DNA from: Geminicoccaceae bacterium
GTDB lineage: Bacteria; Pseudomonadota; Alphaproteobacteria; Geminicoccales; Geminicoccaceae
Assembly: GCA_025999455.1 (NCBI GenBank)
Contig: AP024683.1
Coordinates: forward strand, 7,501-71,500
Direction of reading: 5' to 3'
DNA length: 64,000 nucleotides
The position numbers and the translations under genes are program-made. Below are positions 55,562 through 63,250 of this stretch, one piece after another. How positions within the stretch are numbered: the stretch's first letter is position 1; every line of letters begins with the position of its first letter. The notes under the pieces are model-generated. The model was given only the letters and a program-made list of their open reading frames with translations, searched no databases and was not told the origin of the DNA.

Positions 55562-55837
55562 TCAATCGCCGTCGGGTTCGCCCCTCTCCCGCGTGCACGT
55601 CGGGTCCGTCCCGGCGGACGGCCCGAGATCGCCCGGCCGGCGGAGTCGGTGCGCCCGCTCGATCCGGAGCCGCAGGTAGAGAAGTGCCGCGACGGTCCAG
55701 CCGAGTCCGGCCAAGGTACTCGCATCGATCCCGAGCTGGCGGACGAGGTGCAGGAGATCGGCGAACGCGAGGCGGGCCGTGGCCGACAAGCCACCGACGA
55801 CCAGGCAGCCGAGAGCGACGGGCCAACAGGCGTCCAA
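55562..55837 (-). CDS. Possible small membrane protein
   Basis: A 91-residue frame from TTG 55837 contains two likely transmembrane helices (CWPVALGCLVVGGLSATARLAF and LAGLGWTVAALLYLRL) and an Arg-rich tail (RIERAHRLRRPGDLG). The frame stays open further upstream but that part overlaps the Sel1 gene antisense. No family and no clear RBS. It is listed because the hydrophobic pattern is coherent and the space between two real genes is otherwise empty. Confidence 0.4.
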   Translation of the reverse strand: MDACWPVALGCLVVGGLSATARLAFADLLHLVRQLGIDASTLAGLGWTVAALLYLRLRIERAHRLRRPGDLGPSAGTDPTCTRERGEPDGD

Positions 55838-55889
55838 ATCGGGGCTCCGATCCTCGACGCCATCGTAGCCACTTCGGGTTAAATCTCCC

Positions 55890-57467
55890 TCAACAAGCGG
55901 GGTTTCCGGCGACGGCCTCGGTTCGCCCGGGTGTCCCGGCACCGATCGTGGACCGCGCGGCCGCCCGTCCGGCCCGAGCCAGCCGGCCGGCCACCACTTC
56001 GGCCACGCGGTCGCCCGAGGCCCGGGCGCGATCGAGCCAGGCGGCGGCACGATCCGGGTCGGGCTCCGGCCAGAAGAGCCCGTAGAGCTCGGCCAAGGCG
56101 GCCGGCGCGTGCGGCTCGCCGCGCGCCGCAGCCCCGAGCAAAAGGCGCTCGGCAGATTCGGGATCGCGCTCGACACCGGCACCGGCCATGGTCAACCGGG
56201 CGAGGTTGACGGCGGCGAGGCCGTGGCCGAGCTCGGCGGCGCGGCGCCAGGAGCGCGCGGCAGCGGCGAGGTCGACCGAGCCGAGGCGACCCGTCGCGTG
56301 CACGACGCCGGATAGGAAGGCCGCCGTCGCGTCCCCGAGCTCGGCGGCGAGCTCGAACCAAGCCCGGACGACGTCGGGCTCGTGCTCGAAGCCGGCCCCT
56401 CCCTCGAGCACCCGGACGAGTTCGCGCGCCGCCTCGCCGTCGCCGGCGCCCGCCGCACGGGCGAGCCAATGGGCGGCGAGGCCCGGATCGGCAGGCACGC
56501 CCCGGCCCGCGAGATAGCGTTCGGCGAGGGCCCGCTGCGCGCCGCGATGGCCGCGTTCGGCAGCTGCGCGCCACCAGCGCGCGGCCTCCTCGGGATCGGC
56601 TTCCGGTACTTCCTCCGCGCCGAGCGCTTCCGCCAACTCGACCATGGCCTCGACGAGGCCGGCGCGGGCCGCCGCGCGCAAGAGATCGAGGACCGGAAGC
56701 GCGGCCGACGGCCCACGCGCACGGCGGAGGAGGCGAGCGAGCCGGACCGTAGCGAGGCCGTGCCCCTTGCGTGCCGCCCGCTCGTAGCAGGCGAGCGCGG
56801 CCTCGATCGACACCGGACCGCCTCGGCCGTGCTCGTGGGCGAGACCCAGGGCGTAGGCCGCCGTGGGTGTGCCCGCCTCGGCGGCCCTCGTGAGCCAAAG
56901 ACGACCCTCCGCCGCCGCTTCGGCCGGTCGCGACGGGTCGAGGAGCAGGACGCCGAGCCCGAGCCAGGCGGCGGGCTCGCCGGCTGCCGCCGCCGCGCGG
57001 TACCAGCGCTCCGCTTCGATCGCATCGGACGGACCGCCGATCCCGGCGGCGAGCAGGTAGCCGAGCAGCGCCTGGCCGGCCGGGTGCCCCGCTTCGGCCG
57101 ACCGCCGGGCCAGCGAACGGGCCCGCTCGGGATCCGATCGCCCGGCGCCGAGCCCCGTCGGGTCACCCGAAGCGAGGCCCACGAGCTGGAAGGTCGCGAG
57201 ACGAGCCAGCGCCTCGGGCTCCCCGGCTTCCGCCGCGACCCGCCACCAGCGAGCCGCCTGGTCCGGCGAGGCGGCGACGCCGCGGCCGTCTTCGTAGAGC
57301 CGGGCGAGTGCCGAGGCCGCTCCTGGATGCCCGGCCCGGGCGGCGCGCAACCAGTGGGCCGCCGCTTCGGCCGGCCGACCGGCCCGCTCGGCGGCGAGGC
57401 CGGCTCGCCAGGCTTCCTCGATCGAGGCGCCGGGGGCGGCGGCACGTCGGAACGGCACGAGGCTCAC
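55890..57467 (-). CDS. Sel1-repeat protein, third gene of a type I secretion operon
   Basis: A 525-residue protein built almost wholly from Sel1 (SEL1-like) repeats of about 36 residues, each an Ala-rich helix pair of the pattern AEAAAHWLRAARAGHPGAASALARLYEDGRGV; I count about 13. Such proteins scaffold other proteins and are often secreted or periplasmic. No signal peptide is seen. GTG 57467 overlaps the HlyD stop by 4 bp, so it is translated with the exporter; it may be a cargo, an adaptor, or an unrelated coupled gene. Confidence 0.87.
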   Translation of the reverse strand: MSLVPFRRAAAPGASIEEAWRAGLAAERAGRPAEAAAHWLRAARAGHPGAASALARLYEDGRGVAASPDQAARWWRVAAEAGEPEALARLATFQLVGLASGDPTGLGAGRSDPERARSLARRSAEAGHPAGQALLGYLLAAGIGGPSDAIEAERWYRAAAAAGEPAAWLGLGVLLLDPSRPAEAAAEGRLWLTRAAEAGTPTAAYALGLAHEHGRGGPVSIEAALACYERAARKGHGLATVRLARLLRRARGPSAALPVLDLLRAAARAGLVEAMVELAEALGAEEVPEADPEEAARWWRAAAERGHRGAQRALAERYLAGRGVPADPGLAAHWLARAAGAGDGEAARELVRVLEGGAGFEHEPDVVRAWFELAAELGDATAAFLSGVVHATGRLGSVDLAAAARSWRRAAELGHGLAAVNLARLTMAGAGVERDPESAERLLLGAAARGEPHAPAALAELYGLFWPEPDPDRAAAWLDRARASGDRVAEVVAGRLARAGRAAARSTIGAGTPGRTEAVAGNPAC

Positions 57468-58822
57468 GGCTCGCGTAGCCCCTCGCCCAGAGCGCCGAGG
57501 GCGCCCTCGAGGAAATAGCCGAGCAGCGAGCGCGAACCGACCAGGATCTCGGCCGTCAAGGGCGTGCCCGGAACGAGCCGGAACCCTTGGGGAAGGTCCC
57601 GGAGCTCGACCGCCGTGATCGCGACCCGCGCCCGGTAGACCGCGGTCGGGGTCGGCCGCTCGTCGCGGTGGCGCGTGAACGCGTCCGCGCTCACCGTGCG
57701 GACGACACCCCGCACCGTGCCGTGACGCAGATGGCGGAACGCATCGAGCTTGAGCCGGACCGGTTGGCCCGGCTCGACATAGGCCTGGTCGGCGGCGGCG
57801 ATCTCGACCTCGACCTCGAGTGGGGCCTCGGCCGGCACGAGAGTGGCGAGCCGCTCGCCGGAACGCAACACCGCCCCTGGGGCCAGGCGCGCGACCTCGA
57901 GCACGACCGCCGCGCGGGGTGCCCGGAGCTCGACGAGCTCGCGGCGCCGTTCGGCCTTGACGAGCTCCTCACGGGTCCGGTCGAGCTCGACCCGCCGTTC
58001 GGCGAGCTCTTCGGCGAGCCGCGCCGACCATTGGCGAAGGAACGTGTCGCGCTCGGCTCGGAGCGCCTCGAGCTCGTGCCGCGCGGCGGCGGCCGCCGCC
58101 TCGGCCGCCGCCAGATTGCGCGCGACCTCGACGCGGGCATCGGTGGCGACGAGCCGGCTGAGCCGGCTGCCGGTCCTGTTGTCCTCGAGCTGGATGCGCA
58201 TGCGCTCGATCTCGCTCGAGAGCTCGAGCCGGGTGCGCAGATGCGCGATGTCGCCCGTGAGCCGCGCGAGGCCCGCTTCGCTCGCGCGGATCCGTTCGTC
58301 GTAGCGGGCGAGCGTGGCGCGCCGCTCGGCGATGCGCTGACGGTGGACGAGGAGCTGGAGCGCGGCGTCGGGATCGGCCGGGTCGAGCTCGGGCTCGCGC
58401 TCGGCGATTTCCGCTTCGAGCCGGGCCACCTCGACGGCGAGAGCGGCCAGCCGTCGGGCGAGCTGACCGGCGTCGGCAGCCGGGAAGGTGGGATCGAGCG
58501 TCGCCAAGAGCCCGCCCGCCGGAACGACGTCTCCTTCCCGAACCTCGAGGGTGCGCAGCACCGCGGTCTCGAGCGGCTGGACGACGATCGGCGGGCTTTC
58601 GGCCACGACCCGACCGCGTGCCACGACCACGCGCTCGATCGGCACGAACCCGGCCAGGGCGACCGTGGCGAACAGCAACCCGGCGATCAACCAGACGACG
58701 AGCCGGGCGGTCCGCGGCGGGGGCGCTTCGGCGATCGCCGTGCTCTCGCTCGCGAAGGTGGCGAGCAGACGACGGGCGGCTGCTCCCTCGGCCGCGGATT
58801 CAAGCGACACGGGCCGGCTCAC
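57464..58822 (-). CDS. HlyD-family type I secretion membrane fusion protein
   Basis: A 452-residue periplasmic adaptor that joins an inner-membrane ABC exporter to an outer-membrane TolC-like channel. It has an N-terminal membrane helix (TARLVVWLIAGLLFATVALAGFVPIE), the strand VVARGRVVAESPPIVVQPLETAVLRTLEVREGDVV, long alternating coiled-coil segments rich in Arg and Glu (about 130-290), and the beta domain ending with VVAADQAYVEPGQPVRLKLDAF. GTG 58822 has GGAGG 6 nt upstream and overlaps the ABC gene by 23 bp. Confidence 0.93.
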   Translation of the reverse strand: MSRPVSLESAAEGAAARRLLATFASESTAIAEAPPPRTARLVVWLIAGLLFATVALAGFVPIERVVVARGRVVAESPPIVVQPLETAVLRTLEVREGDVVPAGGLLATLDPTFPAADAGQLARRLAALAVEVARLEAEIAEREPELDPADPDAALQLLVHRQRIAERRATLARYDERIRASEAGLARLTGDIAHLRTRLELSSEIERMRIQLEDNRTGSRLSRLVATDARVEVARNLAAAEAAAAAARHELEALRAERDTFLRQWSARLAEELAERRVELDRTREELVKAERRRELVELRAPRAAVVLEVARLAPGAVLRSGERLATLVPAEAPLEVEVEIAAADQAYVEPGQPVRLKLDAFRHLRHGTVRGVVRTVSADAFTRHRDERPTPTAVYRARVAITAVELRDLPQGFRLVPGTPLTAEILVGSRSLLGYFLEGALGALGEGLREP

Positions 58823-61028
58823 GCGGTCCTCCGATGCGGAAGGGGACGTTCGCGGCGGGTTGGAGATGGCGATTCTGGACGAGCCAGAGATGCCGATAGA
58901 GCTCGCAGCGGGCGAGCAGCTCGGCGTGCCGGCCGGCGTCGACGAGCCGTCCGTCGTCGAGCACGAGGATCTGGTGGCAATCGACGAGCGAAGCGAGGCG
59001 ATGGCTCACCACGATCAGCGTCCGGCCCTCGGCGATCCGCCGGAGGCCCGCGTTCACGAGCGCCTCGCTGTCCGGGTCGAGAGCACTCGTCGCCTCGTCG
59101 AGGACGAGGATCGAGGGGCGCATCAAGAGCACGCGGGCAATCGCCAAACGCTGCCGCTGGCCGCCCGAGAGATTGCTCGATCCCTCCTCGACCGGACTGT
59201 CGAAGCCGCGCGGCAGCCGCGCGATGAACTCCTCGGCGCCGGCCAGGCGCGCCGCTTCGACCACCTCTTCGGGCGACGCGTCGGGTCGTCCGGCCAAGAT
59301 GTTCTCGCGGACCGTTCCTTGGAAGAGGAAGCTGTCTTGGAGGACCACCCCTACCCGCGTGCGCAGATGGCGCAGCTCGATCTCGCGCAGCTCCACCCCG
59401 TCGAGCCGGATCAGCCCCTCGTAATCGTCGTGCAGGCCCTGCAACAGGCGCGTGATCGTCGTCTTGCCCGAGCCGCTCCGGCCCATGATGCCGACCATCT
59501 GACCCGGCTCGATCGTGAAGCTCACATCGTCGAGCGCCGGTCGGACGCTGCCGGGGTAGCGGAAACGGACCCGCTCGAAGCGGACGGCGCCGGTGAGCTC
59601 GGGCCGCACGCCGACCCGGCGACGACGCTCCGGCGGATGGTCGATCACCGAGGCGACCTGGGCCAGCGCTCCCCGGACCTCCTGGAGCTGCTGCATGAGA
59701 CCGGCGAGCTGGACGAGGGGCTGGGTCGCGCGCCCGGCGATCATCGTGAACGCCACGAGCGTGCCGGCCAGTACGGTCGCCTGGCCGCTCACCGCGAGCC
59801 AGGCGCCGAGCGCGAGCGCGCCCGCGAAGACGAGCTTTTCGAGCGGCTGCAGGAGGGTCTGGGGCTGGTTCGCGAGCAACTGCAGACGCGTGGCCTCGCG
59901 GATCGAGGCGGCGGCAAGCGTGTCCCAGGTCCGCCGACGCAAAGGTTCGAGGGCGAGGGCCTTCACGGTCCGCATGCCGGCCACGGTCTCGACCAGGAAG
60001 GCGCTGCGCCGCTGCTCGGCCTCGACGAGCCGGGCGTAGGCGGCGCGCATCGGCCCCATGTAGACCGCCACGATCGCCGCCATGAGGCCGACGAGGCCGA
60101 GCACGAGCCAGGCGAGGGGCGCGCTCAAGACGAACATCGCCGGGACGAGCACCGCGAGGGCGCCCGTGTCGAGCACGACGTTCATGAGCTGGCCGGTCAA
60201 AAAGGCCCGCACCCGGCGAACCTCGGCGAGCTTGTGGACGATCTCGCCGGTCGGCCGCCGCTCGAAGAACTCCATCGGCAAACCGATCAGGCGGTCGAAC
60301 AGATGAAGCCCGATCCGGGCGTCGATCCGGGCCGCCGCGTGTGCCACGAGCTGGCGGCGGACGAAGCCGAGGGCCGTATCGAACGCGAGGGCCACGGCGA
60401 TCGCGAGGAGGAGCACGGCGAGGGTGCTGCCGCGCTGGTGGACGAGCACCCGATCGACCACGACCATGTAGAAGAGCGGCGGGGCGAGCGAGAGGAATCC
60501 GGCCGCGAGCGCGGCGAGCGCAATGTCGCGGAAGAGCCGGCGTTCGCGCGCCACCTGGGCGAGCATCCAGCCGAGCCCGAAGGGCCGGTCGAGCCCGTCG
60601 GCGGCCGGACGTTTGCGCAGCAGGATCGCTGTGCCGGACCAGCGCTCCGAGAGCGTCAGGGGATCGGTCCGCTCGGGAGGCCGGCCCGGGGCGAGCGGGT
60701 CACGAAGATGCAGGATCAGGACGTCGCCGCGCCGCTCGGTACCCTCGAGCAGCCGCCAACCGCCGTCCTCGAGCGGCAGGAGAACCGTGCCCCCGGCGCT
60801 CGCGAGATCCGCACCCTCGAGCCGGACGATCCGCGCCTCGAGCCCGTGCCGGGCCGCGATCGCGACGAGCCCCGCGGGGTCGCTCGGTGCCGCACCGCCA
60901 TGCTCGTGGACGAGCTCCTCGGTCGAGAGATCGACGCCGCAACGCTGCCCGGCGAGCGCCAGGGCCGCGAGCGCCGCCCGGCCCGCCTCGGCCGATCGTG
61001 TCGCTTCGCCCCGCTCCTGCGCCGCCAT
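58800..61028 (-). CDS. Type I secretion ABC exporter (HlyB-like, degenerate C39-like N-domain)
   Basis: A 742-residue exporter with three domains: an N-terminal C39-like domain (AALALAGQRCGVDLSTEELVHEHG ... GLVAIAARHGLEARIVRLEG) in which the catalytic Cys/His pattern of a true peptidase is not evident, so it likely only holds cargo; a six-helix membrane domain; and an ATPase with Walker A GRSGSGKTT, signature LSGGQRQRLAIARVL and Walker B ILVLDEATSALD. ATG 61028 has GCGAGG upstream; GTG 61058 is an alternative. With HlyD downstream it forms a type I secretion pump; no outer-membrane TolC is encoded nearby. Confidence 0.93.
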   Translation of the reverse strand: MAAQERGEATRSAEAGRAALAALALAGQRCGVDLSTEELVHEHGGAAPSDPAGLVAIAARHGLEARIVRLEGADLASAGGTVLLPLEDGGWRLLEGTERRGDVLILHLRDPLAPGRPPERTDPLTLSERWSGTAILLRKRPAADGLDRPFGLGWMLAQVARERRLFRDIALAALAAGFLSLAPPLFYMVVVDRVLVHQRGSTLAVLLLAIAVALAFDTALGFVRRQLVAHAAARIDARIGLHLFDRLIGLPMEFFERRPTGEIVHKLAEVRRVRAFLTGQLMNVVLDTGALAVLVPAMFVLSAPLAWLVLGLVGLMAAIVAVYMGPMRAAYARLVEAEQRRSAFLVETVAGMRTVKALALEPLRRRTWDTLAAASIREATRLQLLANQPQTLLQPLEKLVFAGALALGAWLAVSGQATVLAGTLVAFTMIAGRATQPLVQLAGLMQQLQEVRGALAQVASVIDHPPERRRRVGVRPELTGAVRFERVRFRYPGSVRPALDDVSFTIEPGQMVGIMGRSGSGKTTITRLLQGLHDDYEGLIRLDGVELREIELRHLRTRVGVVLQDSFLFQGTVRENILAGRPDASPEEVVEAARLAGAEEFIARLPRGFDSPVEEGSSNLSGGQRQRLAIARVLLMRPSILVLDEATSALDPDSEALVNAGLRRIAEGRTLIVVSHRLASLVDCHQILVLDDGRLVDAGRHAELLARCELYRHLWLVQNRHLQPAANVPFRIGGPREPARVA

Positions 61029-61097
61029 CCGGACCTCGCCCCTGGGCGGCACGGCCACCTCGCCCGTGCCTCGCGGGTCCGTTATCCGACGCGTCGG

Positions 61098-61112
61098 TCA
61101 ACGAAAGGTTAA
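61098..61112. promoter_or_regulatory. CtrA-like box upstream of the type I secretion operon
   Basis: TTAA-CCTTTCG-TTGA on the minus strand (61112-61098) matches TTAA-N7-TTAA with one change and lies 70 bp before the exporter start. The same box shape precedes the flagellar mini-operon and the orphan promoter in modC. Regulation by CtrA is inferred. Confidence 0.45.
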
Positions 61113-61158
61113 CGCCCGAACGATTTCCCCGCGCGCCGGCGGTCGCGGCGCGCCGCGG

Positions 61159-62109
61159 TCAGGCGGCGAGCGCCTTGGGCTGCTCGCCGATCTCCTCGAT
61201 GCAATAGGGCGTGGTCTGGTACATCTCGTTGATCCAATTGCCGAACAACAGATGGGCATAGGCCCGCCAGCGGTTGCGCGGCGGCTGGCTCGGATCGTCG
61301 TCCGGATAGTAGTTGATCGGCAGCGAGACGTCCGGCCGCTTCTCCCGATCGCGCAGATATTCGCGGTGCAGGGTCAAGCTGTCGTATTCGAGATGGTTGA
61401 ACATGTAGACGGCCCGGTGGGCCGGCTCGTGCACGAGGCAGAGCCCGGCCGCGTTCGAGACCGCCAGCACCTCGAGCCCGGCATCCTGCGGCAGATCTTC
61501 GGCGCGGACCTCGGTGTGGCGGGACACCGGCACGTAGAAAATGTCGTCGAAGCCGCGCATCAGCGGCGGCCGTCGGGCGTCGCGCCGCTCGATCACGTAA
61601 TGCTTGAAGATGCCGAAGCGCTTGCTGGGCAAGACGTGCTTCGGCACGCGGTAGAAGTGGTAGAGCGCGGCCTGTGCGCCCCAACAAATGTGGAAGGTCG
61701 AGTGACAGTGGGTGCGTGACCAGTCGAAGATCGAGCAGAGCTCGTCCCAGTACTCGACTTCCTCGAAGGGCAGCATCTCGACGGGCGCACCGGTCACGAT
61801 CAGGCCGTCGAACTTGCGGTGCCGGATCGCCTCCCAGGTCGTGTAGAAGGCCTGCAGGTGCGATTGCGGCGTGTTGCGCGGCTCGTAGGTCGAGGTCGTC
61901 AAAAGCGTGAGCTCGACCTGGAGCGGGGTGGCGCCCAACAGCCGGGCGAGCTGGGTCTCGGTCTCCGGCTTGTTCGGCATGAGGTTGAGGAGGGCGATCT
62001 GCATCGGCCGGATGTCCTGACGCAGCGCCTCGTCCTCGCGGATGACGTGGACGCCCTCCTCGCGCAATTTCTCGGCGGCCGGCAAATCGTTGGGAATCTT
62101 GATCGGCAT
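61159..62109 (-). CDS. metA: Homoserine O-acyltransferase MetA
   Basis: A 316-residue enzyme that acylates homoserine with succinyl- or acetyl-CoA as the first step of methionine synthesis. The N-terminal MPIKIPNDLPAAEKLREEGV and MQIALLNLMPNKPETETQLARLLG, the catalytic cysteine in STFHICWGAQAALYHFY near residue 142, and HTEVRAEDL plus the catalytic HLEYD motif are all present. Acyl specificity depends on a residue next to the catalytic site and cannot be given with confidence. It is controlled by the SAM-II riboswitch and terminator just upstream, which should shut it off when S-adenosylmethionine is plentiful. Confidence 0.95.
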   Translation of the reverse strand: MPIKIPNDLPAAEKLREEGVHVIREDEALRQDIRPMQIALLNLMPNKPETETQLARLLGATPLQVELTLLTTSTYEPRNTPQSHLQAFYTTWEAIRHRKFDGLIVTGAPVEMLPFEEVEYWDELCSIFDWSRTHCHSTFHICWGAQAALYHFYRVPKHVLPSKRFGIFKHYVIERRDARRPPLMRGFDDIFYVPVSRHTEVRAEDLPQDAGLEVLAVSNAAGLCLVHEPAHRAVYMFNHLEYDSLTLHREYLRDREKRPDVSLPINYYPDDDPSQPPRNRWRAYAHLLFGNWINEMYQTTPYCIEEIGEQPKALAA

Positions 62110-62157
62110 CGCTTTCCCGCCCCTCGCGCGCGAGCACCCGGCACCGCGCGGGCAACG

Positions 62158-62180
62158 AAAAACCCGGCCGTTCGGCCGGG
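62158..62180 (-). terminator. Riboswitch-controlled intrinsic terminator of metA
   Basis: On the minus strand CCCGGCC-GAAC-GGCCGGG is followed by five T residues (62162-62158), a 7-bp GC stem typical of intrinsic terminators. It lies between the SAM-II aptamer and the metA start, so SAM binding would favour termination. Confidence 0.88.
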
Positions 62181-62196
62181 TCGAAACGATGCCCGA

Positions 62197-62252
62197 CCTT
62201 TTAGCGGCTTCTTTAACGTGGCCCGCAAGCCGGCCGGCCCAAATCACCACGC
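62197..62252 (-). ncRNA. SAM-II riboswitch (metA leader)
   Basis: The minus strand contains the conserved SAM-II elements in order: GTGGTGATTTG, then GGCTTGC, then CCACGTTAAAGAAG and CGCTAAAAGG. SAM-II is a pseudoknot class found ahead of methionine genes mainly in Alphaproteobacteria. The following hairpin and T-run make a transcriptional attenuator. S-adenosylmethionine should repress metA. Confidence 0.9.
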
Positions 62253-62258
62253 ACCGTT

Positions 62259-62288
62259 ACCAATGTGGTCGGGTCGCCCCCCTGTCAA
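62259..62288 (-). promoter_or_regulatory. Promoter of metA leader
   Basis: On the minus strand a perfect TTGACA (62288-62283) is followed after 18 nt by ATTGGT (62264-62259), a weak -10. The predicted start, about 7 nt later, falls on the first base of the SAM-II aptamer, which agrees with the riboswitch placement. Confidence 0.6.
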
Positions 62289-62364
62289 GGCCACGACACC
62301 CTCCGCCTTTACGGGCGTCGCGCCGGCGGCTACCTCGACCGCGCCCCGCCGCCGATCGACCAGG

Positions 62365-63246
62365 ATGCCACCCGAACCCGACCTCGCGAGCCTGCGGGCC
62401 GAGATCGACCGGATCGACGATCGCCTCGTCGACCTCCTGATCGACCGCCTCGCGGTGGTCGAGCGGATCGCCGCGGCCAAGGGCGACCGGGCCAAAGGCG
62501 GCCTCGCGATCCGCCCCGGTCGCGAAGCGGCGATTTTGCGCCGGCTCGTGGCGCGCGCCGAGGGGAGGCTGCCGGCCGCGACGCTCGTGCGGATGTGGCG
62601 CGAGCTCTTGGCCGCCACGACCCGGCTGCAGACACCCTTCGCCGTGGCGGTCTGGGCACCACCGGAAGCGGCGGCGGTGTGGGATCTGGCGCGCGACCAG
62701 TTCGGCTCGACCACGCCCTTCGAGCGCACGGCGAGTGCGTCCCAGGCCTTGCGGCGGGCGAGCGAGGGGCCGGCCCGGATCGCCGTCCTGCCGATGCCCG
62801 AAGACGGCTCGGACTGGTGGCCCGCGCTCCTCGAGCCTCCCCATCGGCGGCTCGCGGCGATCGCCCGACTACCCTTCGTCGAGGCCGGGCCCCCGGACGC
62901 TGCACTGGCGCTGGCTCCGCTCGAGCCCGAGCCGTCGGCGGACGACCTTTCGCTCGTGATCTTCGAGACCCCGGCCTCGACGAGCCGGGGACGGCTCACC
63001 GAAGCGCTCGAGCGCGCCCGGCTCGCACCCCGATGGCGAGGAACCGTGCGGCGCGAGACGCACGTCCTCCATCTCGTCGAGGTCGAAGGGTTCCACTCGC
63101 GCGGGACACCCTTCCTTCCCTCGCTCCTGGGCGGTCTCGGCGAGCAGCTCCGGGCCGCCACGGTCATCGGCGCCTATCCCCGACCGATCGCGGCGCCGGC
63201 GGCGGCCCCCGCCGCGCCGGTCGGGCCCCAGCACGAGAAGGCTTGA
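62365..63246 (+). CDS. Chorismate mutase (two-domain alphaproteobacterial type)
   Basis: A 293-residue protein. The AroQ-type helical chorismate mutase occupies residues 1-85 (DLASLRAEIDRIDDRLVDLLIDRLAVVERIAAAKG ... RPGREAAILRRLVARAEGRLPAATLVRMWRELLAATT); the second domain (about 90-270) resembles a prephenate-dehydratase-like or regulatory fold without clear catalytic residues. It makes prephenate for phenylalanine and tyrosine. ATG 62365 is the best start. hisC follows after 4 bp, matching the common alphaproteobacterial order in which HisC also makes phenylalanine/tyrosine. Confidence 0.9.
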   Translation: MPPEPDLASLRAEIDRIDDRLVDLLIDRLAVVERIAAAKGDRAKGGLAIRPGREAAILRRLVARAEGRLPAATLVRMWRELLAATTRLQTPFAVAVWAPPEAAAVWDLARDQFGSTTPFERTASASQALRRASEGPARIAVLPMPEDGSDWWPALLEPPHRRLAAIARLPFVEAGPPDAALALAPLEPEPSADDLSLVIFETPASTSRGRLTEALERARLAPRWRGTVRRETHVLHLVEVEGFHSRGTPFLPSLLGGLGEQLRAATVIGAYPRPIAAPAAAPAAPVGPQHEKA

Positions 63247-63250
63247 GCCC

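Noticed and set aside
60700-61101. Possible C39 peptidase activity in the exporter N-domain
   Set aside because: The Cys in QRCGVDLS does not sit in the peptidase Q-x4-DCG pattern and no catalytic His/Asp context is evident; treated as a non-cleaving C39-like domain.
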